Assembly (NCBI RefSeq): GCF_019396345.1
Contig: NZ_JAHKRM010000005.1
Span: 400,640 to 464,639, forward strand
Origin: Nonomuraea guangzhouensis
Lineage (GTDB): Bacteria; Actinomycetota; Actinomycetes; Streptosporangiales; Streptosporangiaceae
Reading direction: 5' to 3'
DNA: 64,000 nt
A program made the position numbers and the translations under genes. Numbering within the stretch: position 1 is the stretch's first letter; every line of letters begins with the position of its first letter. Positions 59,402 to 64,000 of this stretch are shown piece after piece. A model generated the notes under the pieces. That model made no database searches and was not told the DNA's origin. It saw only the letters and a program-made list of their open reading frames with translations.

Positions 59402-61494
59402 CCACCCCCGCACATCCTTCACCGGCGCTCCCCGATCCGTCAGGCCCACCCGCGTCCAACAGGAACCAAGGCAGTCACCGTGTCGATGGCCGCCTTCATG
59501 CCGGATGGGGGCGGCTGCGCCGGCTGGCCTTGGGCAGGCCTGAAGATCCGCGCTGGTCGCGTCCCGCGCTCTGGGGCGTGCTGCTGGCGGCCTTCGTGCT
59601 GTACGCGTGGAACCTGTCGTCGGCCGGCAACGCCAACTCCTACTACTCAGCGGCGGTCAAGAGCGGCACCGAGAGCTGGAAGGCGTTCTTCTTCGGCTCG
59701 CTGGACTCCGAATCGTTCATCACCGTGGACAAGCCCCCGGTGGCGCTGTGGCCAATGAGCCTGTTCGCCCGCGTCCTGGGGTTCGGGACGTGGAGCCTGA
59801 TGTTGCCGCAGGTGCTGGCCGGGGTGGCCGCCGTCGCGGTGCTGCACGCAACGGTGCGGCGCGCGGCTGGGTTCCCGGCGGCGCTGATCGCTGCCGGGGT
59901 GCTGGCGCTGACGCCGATCACGGTCGCCATCAACCGCGAGAACGCCCCCGACCCGTTGCTGGTGTTATTCCTGGTGCTGGCCGCGTGGGCGTGCCAGCGC
60001 GCGATCGAGACGGGACGCCTGACCTGGCTGCTGGCCTCGGCGGTGTTCGTGGGGTGCGGGTTCAACACCAAGATGCTGCAGGCGTTCGTGGTCGTCCCGG
60101 CACTGGCGCTGGCCTACCTGGTGGCGGCCAGGCCGGACGTGCCGCGCCGGATCTGGCATCTGCTGGCGGCCGGTGTCGCGCTGGCGGCGTCCAGTTCCTG
60201 GTGGATGGCGGTGGTCGACCTGATCCCGTCCGGGAGCCGCCCGTTCATCGGCGGCAGCACCAACGGAACCGTGTGGGACCTGGTCATCGGCTACAACGGC
60301 CTGGGCCGGATCTTCGGTGAGGGGAAGGGTTCCGGCGGAGGCAGTTTCGGCGGAGGCAGCGGTGGTTTCGCTGGCGCCACGGGCGCGGGACGGATGTTCA
60401 ACGACATCATCGGCGGCCAGATCTCGTGGCTGCTGCCGTTCGCGGTGCTCGTGCTGGTGGCGGGGCTGGTGCTGCTGTGGAAACGGCCGCGCACCGATCT
60501 GGCGCGGGCCGCGCTGGTGCTGTGGGGCAGCTGGCTGGCCGTGCACTATGTGGTGTTCAGCTTCGCCGGGGGCGTGTTCCACCCGTACTACACCACGGCG
60601 CTGGCCCCCGCGATCGCCGCGCTGGCCGGTTCGGGCGGGGTGCTGCTGTATGGCGCGTACCGGCGGTCGGTCCGCTGGTCGGGGGTGCTGCTAGTGGGCG
60701 TGGTGGCCACGGGCGCGTGGTCGTTCGTGCTGCTGAACCGCACGCCCGAGTGGAATCCGTGGCTGCCCTGGGTGGTCGTGGCGGCGACCGTGGTGGCGGT
60801 GTCGGCGCTAGTGGCCGCGCGGCTGACGGGGCGACGCGGCCGTGGGATCGCCGTCGCGTCGGTGGCGTTCACGCTGGTCGCGGCTCTGGCGGGCCCGGGA
60901 GCGTACGCATCGGCGGCCGCGTTCGGCGGTGCGAAGGACTCGTACGGCAACGCGCTGGCGGGTCCATCCACGGAGCAGGGCCCGAACATGCAAGGCCCGA
61001 ACGGGCAGGGTCCGAACGGGCAGGGTCCGAACGGGCAGGGTCCGAACGGGCAGGGTCAGACCCAGACGGGGCGCAGCGGCATGCTCGTGGTCGGCGGGCC
61101 GGCCGCTGAGTTGACCCCCGAGCTGATCGGCTACCTGCGGAGGAACCAGGGCGATGCGCGCTGGCTGGTCGCGGTGTCCGCTGCCCAGCAGGCCGCGGGG
61201 ATCATCTTGTCGACCGGCGAGCCGGTGATCGCGATGGGCGGCTTCACCGGGCAAGACCCGGCGATGACGGTGGCCAAGCTGCAGGAGTACATCAAGAACG
61301 GCGAGCTGCGCTACGTCCTGCTCGCCGCGTCGGGTAGTGGTCCGGCCGGTCCTCGTAAGGGTGCGATCTCGGCTGTCGTGGAGTGGGTACGGCAGAACGG
61401 CACTCTGATCGACGCCGGCGATTACGGGGGTTCGGGCGGGGATTCGCCGTCCTCCTCGAAGGGCGCCGAGCAGCAGCTGTACCGGTTGAGCTGA
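59398..61494 (+). CDS. GT39 (ArnT/YkcB-like) membrane glycosyltransferase, copy 1
   Basis: This 698-residue polytopic membrane enzyme transfers a sugar from a polyprenyl phosphate donor to an acceptor outside the membrane. SSAGNANSYYSAAVKSGTES, WKAFFFGSLD and FITVDKPPVALWPMSL (the DKPP motif) mark the N-terminal catalytic loop. About a dozen membrane helices run to residue 510. A Gly/Ser-rich loop lies near residues 310-325, and a run of QGPNG repeats (about 527-551) links the membrane part to a C-terminal extracytoplasmic domain (ELTPELIGYLRRNQGDARWL, VIAMGGFTGQDPAMTVAKLQ). Translationally coupled to the GT2-GtrA gene. Confidence 0.9.
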   Translation: MTTPAHPSPALPDPSGPPASNRNQGSHRVDGRLHAGWGRLRRLALGRPEDPRWSRPALWGVLLAAFVLYAWNLSSAGNANSYYSAAVKSGTESWKAFFFGSLDSESFITVDKPPVALWPMSLFARVLGFGTWSLMLPQVLAGVAAVAVLHATVRRAAGFPAALIAAGVLALTPITVAINRENAPDPLLVLFLVLAAWACQRAIETGRLTWLLASAVFVGCGFNTKMLQAFVVVPALALAYLVAARPDVPRRIWHLLAAGVALAASSSWWMAVVDLIPSGSRPFIGGSTNGTVWDLVIGYNGLGRIFGEGKGSGGGSFGGGSGGFAGATGAGRMFNDIIGGQISWLLPFAVLVLVAGLVLLWKRPRTDLARAALVLWGSWLAVHYVVFSFAGGVFHPYYTTALAPAIAALAGSGGVLLYGAYRRSVRWSGVLLVGVVATGAWSFVLLNRTPEWNPWLPWVVVAATVVAVSALVAARLTGRRGRGIAVASVAFTLVAALAGPGAYASAAAFGGAKDSYGNALAGPSTEQGPNMQGPNGQGPNGQGPNGQGPNGQGQTQTGRSGMLVVGGPAAELTPELIGYLRRNQGDARWLVAVSAAQQAAGIILSTGEPVIAMGGFTGQDPAMTVAKLQEYIKNGELRYVLLAASGSGPAGPRKGAISAVVEWVRQNGTLIDAGDYGGSGGDSPSSSKGAEQQLYRLS
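60976..61050 (+). repeat. 15-base tandem repeat, five units, coding for QGPN(G/M)
   Basis: Five units of consensus CAGGGTCCGAACGGG run head to tail inside the first GT39 gene; units 3 to 5 are identical, units 1 and 2 differ by a few bases, and a diverged sixth follows. Being a multiple of three, copy changes keep the frame and alter only the linker length. Confidence 0.92.
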
Positions 61495-61503
61495 GGAGAA
61501 TCC

Positions 61504-63483
61504 ATGGCGGGATTGACGCGAACCTTGTCCGTTGCCCGGCAGCGTGCGAGATCCGCCGGGGGTGACCCGGCGTGGGCCCGGCCTGCGCTTCTGGTGCTGC
61601 TGGCAGGCACGGCCGTGCTGTACATGTGGGGGCTGGGCGCCTCGGAGTGGGCGAACTCCTTCTACTCGGCCGCGGTGCAGGCCGGGGCGAGTAGTTGGAA
61701 GGCGTTCTTCTTCGGCTCCTCCGACGCGGCGGGCGCCATCACCGTGGACAAGACGCCCGCCGCGTTGTGGCCGATGGCGATCTCCGCGCGGTTGTTCGGG
61801 GTGAACTCGTGGAGCATCCTGCTGCCGCAGGCGGTGATGGGCGTGGCGACCGTCGCGACCGTGTATGCGGCCGTGCGGCGCGCGCTGGCCGACACCGTGC
61901 CTGCGCGTGTCGAGGCGGGCGCGGGGCTGCTGGCTGGTGCGGTGCTGGCGCTGACGCCGGTGGCCACGCTGATGTTCCGGTTCAACAACCCGGACGCCTT
62001 GCTGGTGCTGATGCTCACGGTGGCCGCATACGCGCTGGTGCGCGCCCAGGCGGAAGCGAGCACCCGATGGCTGGTGGTGTGCGGGGCGTGCGTGGGGGCG
62101 GGGTTCCTGGCCAAGATGATGCAGGCGTTCCTGGTCCTGCCCGCCTTCGGACTGGTGTACCTGCTGGCCGCGCCGACGCCGCTGCGGCGCAGGATCTGGC
62201 AGCTGGCCCTGGCCGCGGCCGCGATGGTGGCCGCCGCCGGCTGGTGGGTGGCCATCGTCGCGCTGGTGCCGGCCGACGCTCGTCCCTACATCGGCGGTTC
62301 GCAGGGCAACAGCGTCCTGGAATTGGCCTTGGGCTATAACGGGCTGGGCCGGCTCAACGGCGACGAGGTGGGAGGGCTGGGCAACACCAGCGACGACGCC
62401 GGGTGGGGCCGCATGTTCGGCTACGCCAACGGCGGCCAGATCTCCTGGCTGCTGCCGGCCGCGCTTGTCCTGCTGGTCATCGGATCGTGGATGCTGCGCA
62501 GTGCGCCGAGTACCGACCGGGCGCGCGCCTCACTGGGACTGTGGGGCGGGTGGGTGCTGGTCACCGGCGCGATGTTCAGCCTGATGCAGGGCATCTTCCA
62601 CCAGTACTACACCGTGGCGCTTGCCCCGGCGGTCGCCGCCCTGGTCGGGTTGGGAACCGGCCTGCTGTGGCCGCGGCGGCGCACGGTGGCGGGCGCGGCC
62701 ACGCTGGCGGCGGTCGTGGCGATCACGGCGGCGTGGTCCTACGCGCTGCTGCAGCGCACCCCCGATTGGCATCCGTGGCTGGGCCCGGTCGTTGTCGTGG
62801 GTGGCCTGGTCACGGCCGGGGTGCTGCTGGGAGCCGCCTACCTGCCAGGACGTGTGGTCGCGGCGGCGGCCGCGGCGGCCGTGCTGGTGTCGTTGGCGGG
62901 GCCGGCCGCGTACGCACAGGACACGGTCGCCTCCCCGCGTAGCGGGGTGATCGTGACCGCCGGGCCCTCCGTCGCTTCAGGCGTCGGTCTGATGCGGACA
63001 GGACCGGGCCGGGGGAAACAGCAGGGTGGCACGGCGCGACACGGTCAGTCCCAGCAGCCCGCGGGCGGTGGCCGCGAGGGCGTCCCGCAAGGCCGCAGGG
63101 TCGTCCTCATGCACTCCTCGCCTCCCCCTAGCGCTGAACTGGTGGCGCTGCTGAATTCGAACGCGGGCTCCTACCGGTGGCCCGCCGCGACGTTGACGTC
63201 CCTCAACGCCGCGGTGTACCAGCTGGCCACGCGAACGCCGGTGATGGCGATGGGCGGCTTCAACGGCACCGACCCGGCTCCCACACTGGAGCAGTTCCAG
63301 CAGTACGTGGCCCAGAAGCAGATCCACTACTTCGTGGACGGCGGCGGGATGGGCTTCGCCGGCCACGACCGTCCCCACGGCGGCAGCGATGCCGCCCAGC
63401 GGATCGCCGAGTGGGTGAAGACCAACTTCACCGCCCGTACGGTCGGCACCGCCAAGCTCTACGACCTCACAACTCCCACCTGA
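61504..63483 (+). CDS. GT39 (ArnT/YkcB-like) membrane glycosyltransferase, copy 2
   Basis: This 659-residue paralogue of the preceding enzyme has GASEWANSFYSAAVQAGASS, WKAFFFGSSD and AITVDKTPAALWPMAI; the DKPP motif reads DKTP here. Membrane helices and the C-terminal outer domain (AELVALLNSNAGSYRWPAAT, PVMAMGGFNGTDPAPTLEQF) match copy 1, but the repeat linker is replaced by a Gly/Gln/Arg-rich one (GRGKQQGGTARHGQSQQPAG). GAGGAGAA precedes the ATG and only 9 bases separate it from copy 1, so all three genes form one operon. The two paralogues may take different acceptors or sugars. Confidence 0.9.
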   Translation: MAGLTRTLSVARQRARSAGGDPAWARPALLVLLAGTAVLYMWGLGASEWANSFYSAAVQAGASSWKAFFFGSSDAAGAITVDKTPAALWPMAISARLFGVNSWSILLPQAVMGVATVATVYAAVRRALADTVPARVEAGAGLLAGAVLALTPVATLMFRFNNPDALLVLMLTVAAYALVRAQAEASTRWLVVCGACVGAGFLAKMMQAFLVLPAFGLVYLLAAPTPLRRRIWQLALAAAAMVAAAGWWVAIVALVPADARPYIGGSQGNSVLELALGYNGLGRLNGDEVGGLGNTSDDAGWGRMFGYANGGQISWLLPAALVLLVIGSWMLRSAPSTDRARASLGLWGGWVLVTGAMFSLMQGIFHQYYTVALAPAVAALVGLGTGLLWPRRRTVAGAATLAAVVAITAAWSYALLQRTPDWHPWLGPVVVVGGLVTAGVLLGAAYLPGRVVAAAAAAAVLVSLAGPAAYAQDTVASPRSGVIVTAGPSVASGVGLMRTGPGRGKQQGGTARHGQSQQPAGGGREGVPQGRRVVLMHSSPPPSAELVALLNSNAGSYRWPAATLTSLNAAVYQLATRTPVMAMGGFNGTDPAPTLEQFQQYVAQKQIHYFVDGGGMGFAGHDRPHGGSDAAQRIAEWVKTNFTARTVGTAKLYDLTTPT

Positions 63484-63587
63484 TGCCCTGGCGCCGCGAG
63501 CGACGCAAAATCGGGACGGGAGGTGGCAGAGCGGGCGGCCAAGGTGGGCATACGTTGGCGATATGCGGTGCTGCCTAGGTTTACGTC

Positions 63588-64000
63588 ATGCGCGTACTGA
63601 TCGTGGAGGACGAGCCCTACCTGGCCGAAGCAATCCGTGACGGTCTCCGGCTGGAGGCGATCGCCGCCGACATCGCCGGCGACGGCGACTCCGCCCTGGA
63701 ACTGCTCAGCGTCAACTCCTACAACCTCGCGGTCCTCGACCGCGACATCCCCGGCCCCTCCGGTGACGAGATCGCCTGCCAAATCGTCGCCTCCGGCAGC
63801 GGCATCCCTATCCTCATGCTCACCGCTGCCGACCGGATCGACGACAAGGCTTCCGGGTTCGAGCTCGGCGCCGACGACTATCTCACCAAACCGTTCGAGC
63901 TTCGAGAGCTCGTCCTGCGGCTGAGGGCGCTGGACCGCAGGCGGGCGTACGCCCGCCCCCCGGTCATCGAGATCGCGGGTCTGCGGCTGGACGCCTTCCG
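63588..64000 (+). CDS. OmpR-type response regulator, 3' end cut by the window
   Basis: The visible 137 residues are a receiver domain, MRVLIVEDEPYLAEAIRDGL with the acidic pair, the phosphorylation site Asp51 in AVLDRDIPGPSG, the Thr of LMLTAADRIDDK and the Lys of YLTKPFELREL, followed by the beginning of an OmpR-type winged helix. It would be phosphorylated by a sensor kinase probably encoded just beyond the window. It starts 104 bases after the glycosyltransferase operon on the same strand and may control it or neighbouring envelope genes. Confidence 0.92.
   Translation, partial: MRVLIVEDEPYLAEAIRDGLRLEAIAADIAGDGDSALELLSVNSYNLAVLDRDIPGPSGDEIACQIVASGSGIPILMLTAADRIDDKASGFELGADDYLTKPFELRELVLRLRALDRRRAYARPPVIEIAGLRLDAF

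Noticed and set aside
1..64000. rRNA, tRNA and CRISPR arrays
   Set aside because: No cloverleaf-like tRNA sequence, rRNA core motif or regular repeat-spacer pattern was recognised; a covariance-model scan was not possible here.

Overview
The window is GC-rich actinomycete chromosome: G/C-heavy third codon positions, many GTG starts, GGAGG-type ribosome binding sites, and protein families typical of filamentous Actinobacteria (mycobacterial-type FdxA, homodimeric AceE, PucR, TraR/DksA, TPR/CHAT proteins). The Streptosporangiales are a reasonable guess, but nothing here fixes the genus. I saw no rRNA, tRNA or CRISPR array. The first gene (transaldolase) and the last (response regulator) are cut by the window ends.

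Region 1, about 1-30 kb, is a stress and carbon-metabolism neighbourhood. It holds transaldolase, a ferredoxin-reductase-type flavoprotein, a DUF488 protein and a short aconitase. A less GC-rich cassette follows (FAD oxidoreductase plus polysaccharide pyruvyl transferase). Next come a minus-strand disaccharide-phosphate trio (OtsB, GH65 phosphorylase, beta-phosphoglucomutase), a frameshifted MgtE-like transporter, FolE with a RibD-C reductase, a frameshifted AhpD-like gene and a VOC protein. A 912-residue ORF joins two universal stress domains to an acyl-CoA dehydrogenase. Then follow STAS, TraR/DksA, PucR, cupin, GAPDH, FdxA, a SufR-like regulator with a membrane protein, and the pyruvate dehydrogenase E1 AceE. 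Several look like extra copies of central-metabolism enzymes beside stress genes, as in dormancy/redox regulons.

Region 2, about 29.7-32.5 kb, is a scar zone: a truncated LuxR regulator, a tyrosine-recombinase remnant, a frameshifted DUF6461-like gene and a piece of a D-2-hydroxyacid dehydrogenase.

Region 3, 32.6-48.4 kb, is the most unusual part. It encodes four TPR proteins (836, 586, 691 and 920 aa) that all end in the module normally preceding the CHAT protease domain, yet none carries CHAT. Two separate CHAT proteases lie in the same locus; one begins at the linker where the TPR proteins stop. With them are a transglutaminase-like protein, a patatin-like phospholipase and a metallo-beta-lactamase-fold hydrolase. 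I read this as a split TPR-CHAT system in which several sensor subunits may share proteases and act through lipase or hydrolase effectors, plausibly in defence or regulated cell death. That function is inferred. An internally deleted Tn3-family transposase lies just to the right.

Region 4, about 49-57 kb, is accessory: a DUF4405-like membrane protein, an NmrA-type reductase, a SnoaL-like protein, a TetR regulator with an FAD monooxygenase, a MarR regulator with a strong palindrome and a DUF6069-like membrane protein. LacI and integrase remnants and a Tat-exported serine hydrolase lipoprotein follow. Region 5, 58-64 kb, is an envelope glycosylation operon (GT2-GtrA plus two GT39 proteins) followed by an OmpR-type response regulator.
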